In this document: positions 1 to 7,844 of the stretch, piece by piece
Numbering within the stretch: the stretch's first letter is position 1
Layout: every line of letters begins with the position of its first letter
NCBI GenBank assembly: GCA_016935935.1
Contig: JAFGPZ010000325.1
Span: forward strand, 1 to 19,569
Reading direction: 5' to 3'
Origin: Deltaproteobacteria bacterium
Lineage (GTDB): Bacteria; Desulfobacterota; Syntrophia; Syntrophales; UBA2210
DNA length: 19,569 nt
Program-made: the position numbers and the translations under genes
Notes under the pieces: model-generated
The model's database searches: none
Told to the model about the DNA's origin: nothing
What the model saw: only the letters and a program-made list of their open reading frames with translations

Positions 1-103
1 CGGTCTCAATATCGTTGAAGGGAAGGTTACCTGTAAAGGGGTAGCCGACGCCTTCAGTCTGGAATACACACCCGCAGAGGAGATGATAAATTTTACAGTT
101 TAA
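1..103 (+). CDS. ald: Probable alanine dehydrogenase, C-terminal end only (5' truncated by window)
   Basis: Only the last 33 codons lie in the window, read in the frame that ends at the TAA at 101-103. The visible peptide has the spacing G-x-N-x3-G-x-V-T-x3-V-A-x6-Y-x-P-A-E. That is the pattern I know from the C-terminus of alanine dehydrogenases, which reversibly deaminate L-alanine to pyruvate and ammonia with NAD. The catalytic and nucleotide-binding parts are outside the window, so the assignment rests on the tail alone. The next gene starts 15 bp downstream with its own ribosome binding site, so the two are probably co-transcribed. A related family such as the alpha subunit of NAD(P) transhydrogenase is possible but matches this tail less well. 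Confidence 0.6.
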   Translation, partial: GLNIVEGKVTCKGVADAFSLEYTPAEEMINFTV

Positions 104-118
104 AATGAAAGGAGAAGT

Positions 119-1150
119 ATGATGTGTGCAAAACGGATAAACGAAATGACGTTGGAAGAAGAAAAACGCGCGGCTGAATTGTATAAAAAAGCAATAGTAA
201 TAGAAGGGCTTAGTTATGCACCAACCTTAAGTAATCCTGGAGATTATATGGCCAAGATAAAAAAGGGGGGAGTGACCGCAACCCATATGACTGTTGTCAC
301 AAATGATGCCAAATCACGAGAGGCATTAAGGACAATTGTCGGATGGCATAAAATGGCTGAGCAATGTGGATTCAAACTTGTTGAAACTGCTGATGATATT
401 ATAAATGCAAAGGCAAATGATGAGACTTGCATTATTATGGGTTCACAGGAATCGAAAATTATTGAAGACGATTTATGCCTGGTGTCTGTTTATCAGAAGC
501 TGGGGTTAAGGGTCATTCAACTGGCATATGATGGGCAGACTTATATCGGATCCGGTGGAGAGGATACAGATGGCGGTGTGACCGCATTCGGTAAAGAAGT
601 GATTGATGAGATGAATCATGTCGGCATACTGGTAGACGTCTCACATTGTGGTGATAAAACCGTGATGGATGCGATCGAATACTCTAAAAAACCCATAGCA
701 ATCACTCACGCGAACCCCAGGGCACTGGTTAATCGTCAGCGCAATAAAACAGATGAGATGATAATCGCATGTGCGGAAAAAGGTGGTGTTATAGGTTTGA
801 CTGCATGGACGCCGACGGCAATGACTAAAAAAGGGGTTCGCCCAACTGTAGAAGATTTTATTGATTTTATTGAATATGTGGTTAAACTGGCGGGGATTGA
901 CCATGTGTCTTTTGGACTTGACCTGAACCCCGGATGGGAATACGACCGCAGCGGTTATGATGCGTGGGCCAAACTTTATCCAACTCTTGCACCTGCTAAA
1001 TTTGAAGAACGCCTGATAGAAGGGTTGGAAGATGTTACTGATGTTATAAATGTGGCCCGTGGACTGGTGGCAAGAGGCTATTCCGATGAGGATATCTATA
1101 AAATTCTAGGGCAAAATCTTATCGAACTTTACAAAAAAGTGTGGGTTTAA
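119..1150 (+). CDS. Peptidase M19 (membrane/renal dipeptidase) family protein, divergent metal site
   Basis: A 343-residue protein that aligns by eye along the whole M19 metallo-hydrolase (TIM-barrel) family. It keeps the two histidines of the second half, VSH (H176) and ITH (H197), the R-N-x-x-D/E segment around R208, and the late aspartate in FGLD (D268). The family's N-terminal H-x-D metal pair (VIDGHND-like) is replaced: the aligned segment reads VIEGLSY, with L31 and Y33 in place of His and Asp. The bridging glutamate position appears to be Q110 (GSQES). I recall an M19 subgroup with this 'DGL..' form, so this is probably a subfamily feature rather than damage; the reading frame is intact. 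No signal peptide or membrane segment is visible, so it should be cytoplasmic. Two ATGs are possible (119 and 122). An AAAGGAG at 108-114 is better spaced for the second. It lies just downstream of the alanine dehydrogenase, which suggests peptide or amino-acid use. The substrate is unknown. Confidence 0.85.
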   Translation: MMCAKRINEMTLEEEKRAAELYKKAIVIEGLSYAPTLSNPGDYMAKIKKGGVTATHMTVVTNDAKSREALRTIVGWHKMAEQCGFKLVETADDIINAKANDETCIIMGSQESKIIEDDLCLVSVYQKLGLRVIQLAYDGQTYIGSGGEDTDGGVTAFGKEVIDEMNHVGILVDVSHCGDKTVMDAIEYSKKPIAITHANPRALVNRQRNKTDEMIIACAEKGGVIGLTAWTPTAMTKKGVRPTVEDFIDFIEYVVKLAGIDHVSFGLDLNPGWEYDRSGYDAWAKLYPTLAPAKFEERLIEGLEDVTDVINVARGLVARGYSDEDIYKILGQNLIELYKKVWV

Positions 1151-1408
1151 TTGGTCAATGCCCTGATGTTTTAAGTATTTGTATATACAAAATGCCGGGA
1201 TGGTAACGAGGAAAGCATGGACTCTTTACCATGAACGGTAAAAGTTATGGGTCAAAAAAATCATAATGTTGTTATGGAGATGGGAGGTGGTATGTGATCA
1301 TTCAATAACAATGCGAGATGTAAGGTGTAAGATGGTATAGTTTAAACAGTACAAATATTCTAAGTAATTTAGACAGAAGATAATGCTAACGGAGTATAGG
1401 AGGATAAA
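1151..1408. other. Intergenic region between M19 protein and Rossmann-fold gene
   Basis: A 258 bp AT-rich spacer with no credible open frame. It contains a small inverted repeat, TTTACC at 1225-1230 and GGTAAA at 1237-1242 (6 bp stem, 6 nt loop), not followed by a T run, so it is a weak candidate for a terminator or operator. I could not identify a convincing promoter. Confidence 0.4.
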
Positions 1409-2551
1409 ATGAGTGTAGGAAATAAAGTGATGATATTCGGTCTTGGTGACCTTGGAGGATGGGTTCTGGAATTCCTCGCACGTCGACAGGGAGTTACGAC
1501 CATAATTGGATGTGATAAAAGGGCCGATTGGGGAAGTAAAAAAGTAAACGTTACCGCATCAGGGGCCGGAGCAGAAGGATATGACAAGGTTCTAAAGTTT
1601 GAAGAGTGCGATGTTTTTGATGTAGACAGAACAGCGGAGTTAATAAGCAAATATCAGCCAGATTTTATATATAGCGGCATGACATTAATGTCATGGGTGA
1701 TATACACATATTTGCCCAAAGAAATGCATCAAAAGGCGAATCGGATAGCTGGAGGACCTGTTGTTCCGGTACACTTGACCCTGATCTATAAGCTGATGCA
1801 GGCGGTACAGAAATCAGGCACGAATCCTGTAGTATTGAATAACTCCTGGCCAGATGTAGTTAATCCAATGTTATGGGGTGCCGGGTATAAGGTTCTCGTC
1901 GGAGGAGGAAATGTTGACAATATAGTCAATGAAATAAAGAGGAAGATAAGTGTAAAGGAAAACGTGCCGATAAGTGCAGTCACAGTTTACTTTATATGTG
2001 AACACGTGATTAACGTCATGGGAACAAGGACCGGAATACCCTACTTCATGAAAATTATGATAGGGGATAAGGATATTACAGACAAGTACGACTGTGATTC
2101 GTTGATATCGGACAGGCTGATGGCACCATGTCCTCCCGAGTGGATTAGCTGGATTGTGCATCCGGAAGTAGCCGCCTCAACTGTAAAGAATATAATGGCT
2201 GTCCTTAATGACACAAATGAATTTACCCACTCACCCGGCCCGAACGGGATGCTCGGCGGTTATCCCATGCGAATTGGCGCCAATGGTATTACGATCGAAT
2301 TGCCTGAAGGTATGACCATGGAGCAAGCGGTTAAGTACAATATGGATCAGGCAAAATATGAAGGGGTAGAGGAAATAAAAGAAGACGGGACGCTAATCGT
2401 AACAGATGAAGCATATCAGATAACCAAGGAAATGCTCGGCATTGAGTGTCGTGAGATCAAGGTTGCAGATACGGCAGATTGGTCCAGTGAGCTTGTTGCG
2501 GCGTTCAAGAAACTTGGTGAGAAGTATAACGCCAAGGTTCCAGTTTATTAA
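1409..2551 (+). CDS. NAD(P)-binding Rossmann-fold protein, saccharopine-dehydrogenase-like
   Basis: A 380-residue cytoplasmic protein. It opens with a beta strand and dinucleotide-binding loop, MIFGLGDLGG (G11-x-G13-x-x-G16), followed by IIGCDKR, where the second strand ends in an acidic residue as in many NAD-binding folds. The rest resembles the overall plan of saccharopine dehydrogenase/opine-type oxidoreductases: a Rossmann half, then a mixed alpha/beta catalytic half with conserved-looking stretches such as RIAGGPVVPVHLTLIYKLMQ (110-130) and a Gly/Pro-rich SPGPNGMLGGYPMRIG (about 280-295). I recognise the fold class but not the reaction. An AGGAGG at 1398-1403 fixes the ATG at 1409. It follows the M19 gene by 258 bp on the same strand and is followed by a strong hairpin. 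Low-GC codons such as ATA are frequent, as in the M19 gene and unlike the glutamate dehydrogenase block further right. Confidence 0.7.
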   Translation: MSVGNKVMIFGLGDLGGWVLEFLARRQGVTTIIGCDKRADWGSKKVNVTASGAGAEGYDKVLKFEECDVFDVDRTAELISKYQPDFIYSGMTLMSWVIYTYLPKEMHQKANRIAGGPVVPVHLTLIYKLMQAVQKSGTNPVVLNNSWPDVVNPMLWGAGYKVLVGGGNVDNIVNEIKRKISVKENVPISAVTVYFICEHVINVMGTRTGIPYFMKIMIGDKDITDKYDCDSLISDRLMAPCPPEWISWIVHPEVAASTVKNIMAVLNDTNEFTHSPGPNGMLGGYPMRIGANGITIELPEGMTMEQAVKYNMDQAKYEGVEEIKEDGTLIVTDEAYQITKEMLGIECREIKVADTADWSSELVAAFKKLGEKYNAKVPVY

Positions 2552-2584
2552 TCTGAAATGAGGGTCTAGTATTTTTCAGGCCAA

Positions 2585-2627
2585 CTTCCTCGCAGCCCCC
2601 CTCCTGCTCTTTTGGGCTGCGAGGAAG
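2585..2627. repeat. Perfect 14-bp-stem inverted repeat after the Rossmann-fold gene
   Basis: CTTCCTCGCAGCCC at 2585-2598 is the exact reverse complement of GGGCTGCGAGGAAG at 2614-2627, with a 15 nt loop. It begins 33 bp after the stop codon at 2551, where a transcription end is expected. There is no T tract after either arm, so it is not a textbook intrinsic terminator. It may stabilise the 3' end, act with Rho, or be a copy of a palindromic repeat. Confidence 0.75.
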
Positions 2628-2768
2628 GTACCGGATAGAAGCTTTTGATGCCTCGTAGCTCTTACTGAGGGGTAGTTTGATGGAGTTTAGAAACTGGTCC
2701 TTAGGGGCACAGCAGGTCAGAATTACTAGGCTTTGCATGAAAGAATTTTGGAGATACAGGTGGTGAAG

Positions 2769-2822
2769 GCATGAATCGGGCGAAAGGCCGGGGCCTATGG
2801 CCCCGGATAGTCCGATTCATGC
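2769..2822. repeat. Nested two-level palindrome (outer 11 bp arms, inner 8 bp hairpin)
   Basis: Outer arms GCATGAATCGG (2769-2779) and CCGATTCATGC (2812-2822) are exact complements. Inside them, CCGGGGCC (2788-2795) and GGCCCCGG (2799-2806) form a second perfect hairpin with a TAT loop. The structure is far more GC-rich than its surroundings. It has no T tract and encodes nothing. It looks like a palindromic repetitive element or a structured RNA/DNA site. Confidence 0.7.
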
Positions 2823-3143
2823 AAATTCATTGCTGGCAAAGATGATGTACTAGTAAAAAGTCAGTTTTTCCAGCTTGAAGACCATCTTGGGGACGATTTC
2901 GGTGCTTGGCTAAAAATCTAAAACTCGTGCTAACGCACTCAAACAATCAGTTTTCTTAATGCCAATCACCATAATCATCTTTTTCCCAAAGTGCTCGAAT
3001 CTAATCGAAAAAGAGTTTTTACGCGATTGTTAAAGATGCTTAATCTTTCTGTCTCTGCGGTAATGGAAGGATATATGCTATTAAGGTATTTCAGCATAAG
3101 TGGCTATTATGAATAGTATTTGTATTCTGGAGGTGTTGTTTGA

Positions 3144-4940
3144 ATGATAAATCAAAAAGAAAAAAGTAAATCAATGAGAGCATTTTACGGTAGAATATTG
3201 AACATTGATCTGAGCAGTAAAAAGTACACCGTTGAAGAGATCAAGGATGAAATATTTGAAAAGTATCTTGGTGGAAAGGGTCTTGCTTCTTATCTTTTGT
3301 TCGAATTCAATCCGCCCGGAGTTGATCCTATGGATCCTGCAAATTGTCTCATTTTTGCCACCGGTCCCATTACGGGAAGCAATATCTGGGGTTCATCCCG
3401 GTACGGTGTCTTTACCAAGTCTCCGCAAACGGGATTTTACTCTGAATCTTATGCCGGAGGGAAGGTCCCGGAAGCCATAGATGCAACCGGTTACGATGCC
3501 ATAGTGATCAGGGGAAGGAGTGCCGAGCCGACAATCCTGGCGATATATCCGGACAGTTTGGAATTTCATGATGCCGATGATATATGGGGCATGGAAACCT
3601 ACGATACGGAAGATGAAGTTGCTAAAAGATTTGGCCGTTCCGATGAGCGATTTAAGAAATCCGGTGCGGTTGTAATAGGTCCTGCCGGTGAAAATGGTGT
3701 CTGTTTTTCCGTTATAGAGAATGACTACTGGCGTTCTGCCGGGAGGACGGGCGTAGGTGCGGTGATGGGTTCCAAGAAACTCAAGGCGATACTCTTTGAG
3801 GGTGACAGAAGACGCGAGCTCTACGATGAGACTGCTGTCAGAGAGATATACAGGCAAATGGCTCAAGAGAGTAAGGATAACGCCGGTGTGAAGGCCTATA
3901 AGGCAATGGGGACCACACAGATGGTAAAAGTTGTGAATAATGCCAATGCCTTTCCCACACGCTACTGGAGCCTGGGGAAATATGATCAGTGGGAAAAGAT
4001 CAGTTCCGATGCCCTTCACGAGAGATGTGATGTGAAGCCTAATTCATGCCTAAAGTGTTTCATGGGCTGCGGTCGCATGACGACCGTCAAAGAGGGTAGA
4101 CATGCAGGGTTGCGAATCGAGGGTCCCGAGTATGAAACGATTTGTTCCTTCGGAGGACTGTGCCTCATCGACAGCATAGAGGAGATAGTCTATCTCAATG
4201 ACATCTGTGATCGTCTGGGTATGGATACCATGTCGGCGGGAAATCTCTGTGCCTTTACCATTGAGGCGGCCAGAAGGAAAAAAATAGACTATAAGATTGA
4301 TTATGGAGACGTTGATGCCATTGCCGGACTGCTTGAGATGATAGCCAGACGGGAGGGTGTCGGCGATATCCTGGCCAGGGGTATTAAATTTGCCGCTTCC
4401 CGGTGGGATTTGGAAGATATTGCAGTTCATGTCAAGGGTCTGGAACCAGCCGCTTTCGATCCCAGGGTACTGAAGGGTATGGCACTGGGCTATGCCACGT
4501 CGGACCGCGGGGCCTGTCACCTGAGGGGCACCTTTTATAAGGCTGAACTGAGCGGTATGATCGACCGGAATGTTATCGAGGGTAAGGCGGAACTCTTCCT
4601 GGATTTCGAGCATCGACTGCTTATCTTCGATACACTCATCTTCTGCCGTTTCTACAGGGACCTCTATACTTGGGAAAAAATGGGCGAGGTGATTCATGCC
4701 GTGACTGGAATGAATGCGGAGAAGAAGGTTCTTGAAGAAAAGGCCCGGTCCATTGCTGACCTGATTCGAAAATTCAATGTGAGGGAGGGTCTTAAACCCG
4801 AGGACGATCGCTTGTCTAAAGGGCTTCACCTGAAACTGCAGGATATCGGAAGCACCATAAGAGAGGAAGATCTTGAAACCATGGTGAAAGATTACTATCG
4901 TCTGCACGGCTGGGATGAGGATGGATTGCCCTTGCAATGA
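3144..4940 (+). CDS. Tungsten-type aldehyde:ferredoxin oxidoreductase (AOR family)
   Basis: A 598-residue protein, the usual length for AOR. These enzymes oxidise aldehydes to acids with a tungsten bis-pterin cofactor and pass electrons to ferredoxin. The N-terminal AOR domain begins at FYGRILNIDLS and includes YLGGKGLASYLL and TGPITGSN. The single [4Fe-4S] cluster ligands are visible: C302-x2-C305-x3-C309 and the late cysteine C501 (LIFCRF). The GPEYET segment (327-332), a pterin-binding-type D361-TMSAG and SDRGACHLRG (453-462) are all present. It should be cytoplasmic. The ATG at 3144 lies about 10 bp after a GGAGGTG; an internal ATG at MRAFYGR (residue 11) matches the usual family start but lacks a better ribosome site. 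It probably oxidises aldehydes that arise from 2-keto acids during amino-acid fermentation; the exact substrate cannot be read from sequence. Confidence 0.95.
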   Translation: MINQKEKSKSMRAFYGRILNIDLSSKKYTVEEIKDEIFEKYLGGKGLASYLLFEFNPPGVDPMDPANCLIFATGPITGSNIWGSSRYGVFTKSPQTGFYSESYAGGKVPEAIDATGYDAIVIRGRSAEPTILAIYPDSLEFHDADDIWGMETYDTEDEVAKRFGRSDERFKKSGAVVIGPAGENGVCFSVIENDYWRSAGRTGVGAVMGSKKLKAILFEGDRRRELYDETAVREIYRQMAQESKDNAGVKAYKAMGTTQMVKVVNNANAFPTRYWSLGKYDQWEKISSDALHERCDVKPNSCLKCFMGCGRMTTVKEGRHAGLRIEGPEYETICSFGGLCLIDSIEEIVYLNDICDRLGMDTMSAGNLCAFTIEAARRKKIDYKIDYGDVDAIAGLLEMIARREGVGDILARGIKFAASRWDLEDIAVHVKGLEPAAFDPRVLKGMALGYATSDRGACHLRGTFYKAELSGMIDRNVIEGKAELFLDFEHRLLIFDTLIFCRFYRDLYTWEKMGEVIHAVTGMNAEKKVLEEKARSIADLIRKFNVREGLKPEDDRLSKGLHLKLQDIGSTIREEDLETMVKDYYRLHGWDEDGLPLQ

Positions 4941-4962
4941 CTGTGAGACAGTATCCCCGGCT

Positions 4963-4991
4963 TTGACTTTTTCGTTTTCTCAAGGTTCAAT
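4963..4991 (+). promoter_or_regulatory. Candidate sigma-70-type promoter for gdhA
   Basis: TTGACT at 4963-4968 and TTCAAT at 4986-4991 are separated by 17 bp. The -35 is a 5/6 match and the -10 a 4/6 match. It sits in the 127 bp gap before the glutamate dehydrogenase start, which would give a leader of about 70 nt. Confidence 0.4.
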
Positions 4992-5067
4992 GTTTTGATT
5001 GTTGCCATAAAGGAATTTATCTGATACAAGACACCGCTCACACATGCTTGAAAGGAGAAGTCCCAAG

Positions 5068-6417
5068 ATGGAAGAATTTATTAAGAAGTGTAATGCTCAG
5101 AATCCTGGAGAACCTGAGTTTTTGCAGGCGGTGACGGAGGTGGTTGAGTCCATCGAGCCAGTACTTGATAGACATCCGGAGTATGTTCAAGCAAAGGTTC
5201 TGGATAGGATGGTTGAGCCGGAGAGGATTGTAATGTTTCGTGTTCCCTGGGTGGACGACAGCGGAGAAGTCCAGATAAACAGGGGATACCGGATACAGGT
5301 GAACAGTGCCATTGGGCCTTATAAGGGTGGTTTCAGATTTCATCCATCGGTTAATCTAAGTATTCTGAAATTTCTTGGATTTGAGCAGACTTTCAAGAAT
5401 GCTCTGACAACGCTTCCCATGGGTGGGGCAAAGGGCGGATCCAATTTCGATCCCAAAGGGAAATCCGACATGGAGGTAATGCGGTTTTGTCAGAGTTTCA
5501 TGGCGGAAATATTCAGGCATATAGGACCTGATACGGATGTCCCTGCGGGGGATATAGGTGTGGGTGCCAGAGAAATAGGCTATCTCTTCGGGATGCATAA
5601 GAAACTGCGTAACGAATTTACGGGAGTTTTGACCGGCAAGGGGATCACCTGGGGCGGCAGCCTGATACGTCCCGAAGCGACAGGATATGGGTGCATATAT
5701 TTTGCGTCGGAGATGCTCGCTGTGAAGGGTGACACATTTAAAGGAAAGGTGTGCCTCATATCAGGGTCGGGGAACGTTGCCCAGTATGCTTTGGAGAAAA
5801 TACTTGATCTGGGCGGCAAGGTAGTAACCCTCTCTGATTCATCGGGATACATCTATGATGAGAGCGGGATAGACAGAGAAAAACTTAACTATGTCTTACA
5901 TCTAAAGAATGTTATCAGGGGCCGTCTGAAGGAATATGCCGCGAAATATCCGGAGGCGGTGTACACCCCTGTGGATGCAGCGTTGGATTATAATCCTCTG
6001 TGGAATCATAAGGTGGATTGCGCATTCCCCTGCGCCACTCAGAATGAGATAAACGCCACCGATGCCCGTAATCTGGTGAAAAACGGTGTCAGACTGGTGG
6101 CCGAAGGGGCCAATATGCCTACGACGCCCGAGGGGATAGAGATATTTTTGGACAGCGATATATTGTATGCACCGGGAAAGGCAGCCAACGCCGGTGGAGT
6201 CAGTGTGTCCGGTCTGGAAATGACCCAGAACAGTATGCGATTGAGCTGGTCTCGTGACGAGGTGGATGACTATCTCAAGAAGATTATGAAGAACATTCAT
6301 ACTGCCTGTATTAATGCCGCGGAAGAGTATGGAACTCCCGGTAATTACATGAACGGTGCCAACATTGCCGGTTTCGTCAAGGTTGCCGAGGCAATGATGG
6401 CTCAAGGAATAGTATAG
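5068..6417 (+). CDS. gdhA: Hexameric glutamate dehydrogenase, NADP type
   Basis: A 449-residue enzyme of the small hexameric class (E. coli GdhA has 447). It interconverts glutamate and 2-oxoglutarate plus ammonia. The catalytic lysine lies in PMGGAKGG (K122) and the catalytic aspartate in PAGDIG (D162). The dinucleotide loop GSGNVA is at 233-238, followed by TLSDSSG, the serine-rich form seen in the NADP enzymes. An in-frame ATG lies upstream at 5044, but AAAGGAGAAG at 5051-5060 is placed 7 bp before the ATG at 5068, which also gives the family's usual N-terminus, so I use 5068. The gene ends 19 bp from the end of the convergent ammonia-lyase gene. With the large NAD enzyme on the other strand the cell carries both types, which fits separate assimilatory and catabolic roles. 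Confidence 0.97.
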   Translation: MEEFIKKCNAQNPGEPEFLQAVTEVVESIEPVLDRHPEYVQAKVLDRMVEPERIVMFRVPWVDDSGEVQINRGYRIQVNSAIGPYKGGFRFHPSVNLSILKFLGFEQTFKNALTTLPMGGAKGGSNFDPKGKSDMEVMRFCQSFMAEIFRHIGPDTDVPAGDIGVGAREIGYLFGMHKKLRNEFTGVLTGKGITWGGSLIRPEATGYGCIYFASEMLAVKGDTFKGKVCLISGSGNVAQYALEKILDLGGKVVTLSDSSGYIYDESGIDREKLNYVLHLKNVIRGRLKEYAAKYPEAVYTPVDAALDYNPLWNHKVDCAFPCATQNEINATDARNLVKNGVRLVAEGANMPTTPEGIEIFLDSDILYAPGKAANAGGVSVSGLEMTQNSMRLSWSRDEVDDYLKKIMKNIHTACINAAEEYGTPGNYMNGANIAGFVKVAEAMMAQGIV

Positions 6418-6436
6418 CCTGGAAGGGATAAAGGGG

Positions 6437-7582
6437 TCAGACGTTTTCGACCGCTGCCGCGCTTTTCCCGACTATCTGCTCGTATCCTGCGGGATCGGTA
6501 TCTGATTCTGTGTTGATAAGAAGTATCCTTCCATCAGGCTTTAACAGGGTGCTTCGTTTCTCACGGTGAATCGCCAGGACTGCGGCAAGACCGGCCGCTC
6601 CCGATTCGCCGGAGACAACTCCCTCTCGTGCCAGGAGTCGCATTGCCTCCATGGCGAAGGCGTCATCTATCGAGACAAATGCCGTGAAGCGATTCCGAAT
6701 CTGGAGCCACGCGGTAAGGGAGGGTGTCTCACAATTCAGCCCCGCCATAATTGTCTTTCCTCCCGACTCAATTGAATGAGGGATGTCGTCGCCCATTGCA
6801 GCGGAGTGAAGCAGGCAGGCCGACTCGGTAGGTTCTACCGAAACCAGGGCAGGGCCCTTTTCTACATCGGGAAAGAAGAGGGCGACAGCCGACGCGAAGG
6901 CGCCTACGCCTGCCTGAATGAATATGATATCCGGCGGTTTTTCATTCATTTCATTTAACTGAATTGATACCTCTTTAAATATGGTTAGATATCCGTCCTG
7001 GATATAGCGAGGTATTGTCATGTACCCGGGATATGCCACATCTGCTACTACTATAACATTCCGCTCCTTTCCCTTTTCGGCGGCTCTTTTTACCGCTTCA
7101 TCATATCCTCCCTTTACGATAATGACCGTGGCCCCTTCCGATTCAATTGCCTCGATCCTTGCAGTAACAGTACCCTGGGGCACAAGAACCACAGCCGGCC
7201 TTTCGAGGAGCCGCGCGATCCACGCGACGGCTCGTCCGTGGTTACCATCGGTAGCGCAGCAGAAGGTAATGTCGCCTGCCAGTAACTGCCCACTTTTCGT
7301 CAGAAATTCTTCCGGTTTAAGGGAACCGTTACTGCGATCTTTCAGTATGCGATAAACGGCATATGATGCCCCAAGGGCCTTGAAAGCCTTGATGCCGAAG
7401 CGTTTTCCCTCATCCTTTATGTACAGTCGCTCTATGCCTAACTCTTCCGCCACAGTATCAAGGGATATGAGTGGCGAAGGTTTGTATCCGGGGAGGGACT
7501 GATGCAACCGCAAAACTTCATCTATCACTTCTTGAGATGCCCCCCTGATCTTTGAAGAACTGGGATTAAAAAATATTTTCAT
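6437..7582 (-). CDS. dpaL: Diaminopropionate ammonia-lyase (fold-type II PLP enzyme)
   Basis: A 381-residue PLP enzyme of the threonine dehydratase fold. DpaL/YgeX converts 2,3-diaminopropionate to pyruvate and two ammonia. The PLP lysine is in RFGIKAFKALG (probably K68). TDGNHG (D112) and DVAYPGY (D181) match the two acidic residues that mark diaminopropionate lyase among its relatives, and GVGAFASAV near 225 is the phosphate-binding loop. KTIMAGLNCETPS is also typical of this subfamily. The length is slightly under E. coli YgeX (398), with no sign of truncation. GAGGGAAG lies upstream of the ATG at 7582. It has its own promoter-like sequence at 7677-7705 and so need not depend on the GDH operon upstream. 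Both genes release ammonia from amino acids. Related serine/threonine lyases are a less likely reading. Confidence 0.88.
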   Translation of the reverse strand: MKIFFNPSSSKIRGASQEVIDEVLRLHQSLPGYKPSPLISLDTVAEELGIERLYIKDEGKRFGIKAFKALGASYAVYRILKDRSNGSLKPEEFLTKSGQLLAGDITFCCATDGNHGRAVAWIARLLERPAVVLVPQGTVTARIEAIESEGATVIIVKGGYDEAVKRAAEKGKERNVIVVADVAYPGYMTIPRYIQDGYLTIFKEVSIQLNEMNEKPPDIIFIQAGVGAFASAVALFFPDVEKGPALVSVEPTESACLLHSAAMGDDIPHSIESGGKTIMAGLNCETPSLTAWLQIRNRFTAFVSIDDAFAMEAMRLLAREGVVSGESGAAGLAAVLAIHREKRSTLLKPDGRILLINTESDTDPAGYEQIVGKSAAAVENV

Positions 7583-7676
7583 TAAGTTTCTTCCCTCGCT
7601 TCATATGTCTGATATTCCTGGAAATTTGCATCATATTCAAAATTTTTCGAAGTAGATTTAATGACGTTCATCTCTC

Positions 7677-7705
7677 AATATAGGAGAAGCTCAAGTGGGA
7701 GTCAA
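7677..7705 (-). promoter_or_regulatory. Sigma-70-type promoter for the diaminopropionate ammonia-lyase gene
   Basis: On the minus strand, TTGACT (7705-7700) and TATATT (7682-7677) are 17 bp apart, each a 5/6 match to consensus. Transcription would start near 7670, about 88 nt before the ATG at 7582. Confidence 0.6.
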
Positions 7706-7727
7706 CGTATTTCTTCTTATCAGGTGT

Positions 7728-7844
7728 TCACGTTTTAAGAAGATCCTTGGCGCTTTCCCATCGTTTGATTGAGATCGTCAGAAGCTTCGCGGTTTCTTGT
7801 CTAGTGGGGCGGTTGTCTGATGTAGGTCGATAGGTTTCATCATC
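7728..7844 (-). other. Open stretch in another frame just past the NAD-GDH stop
   Basis: If one A of the AAAAA run at the very end of the NAD-GDH gene were absent, the frame would pass the TGA at 7840-7842 and continue for 38 codons, to the TGA at 7728-7730. The peptide is helix-like and charged, with ETAKLLTISIKRWESAKDLL in its second half, and its codons look like those of the gene. There is no start codon or ribosome site of its own. It may be chance, a lost C-terminal tail, or a remnant; I know of no family it belongs to. Confidence 0.25.

Larger units (their letters stand above)
2552..3143. other. 592 bp gene-free region with hairpins and repeat-like sequence
   Basis: No open frame here looks coding. 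Besides the two palindromes listed separately, the segment near 2841-2862 (GATG..CTAGTAAAAAGTC) resembles an intergenic repeat I remember as GATGAACTCGTAAAAAGTC from deltaproteobacterial genomes. The stretch 2907-3010 (around CTCGTGCTAACGCACTC) also looks like repeat rather than gene remnant; both readings are from memory. Close to the next gene lies an inverted repeat, TATGCT (3074-3079) and AGCATA (3093-3098), a possible operator. No clear -35/-10 pair is visible. Confidence 0.5.

Noticed and set aside
2832..2848. Sigma-54-like TGGCA sequence upstream of the AOR gene
   Set aside because: The -12 element has GT instead of the invariant GC.
4050..4937. 295-codon frame antisense to the AOR gene
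   Set aside because: The plus-strand AOR has all cofactor motifs in order; the antisense translation resembles nothing and is a shadow of its codon pattern.
5044..5067. Upstream ATG for gdhA
   Set aside because: The ribosome site AAAGGAGAAG lies between this ATG and the one at 5068, and the family N-terminus fits the later start.
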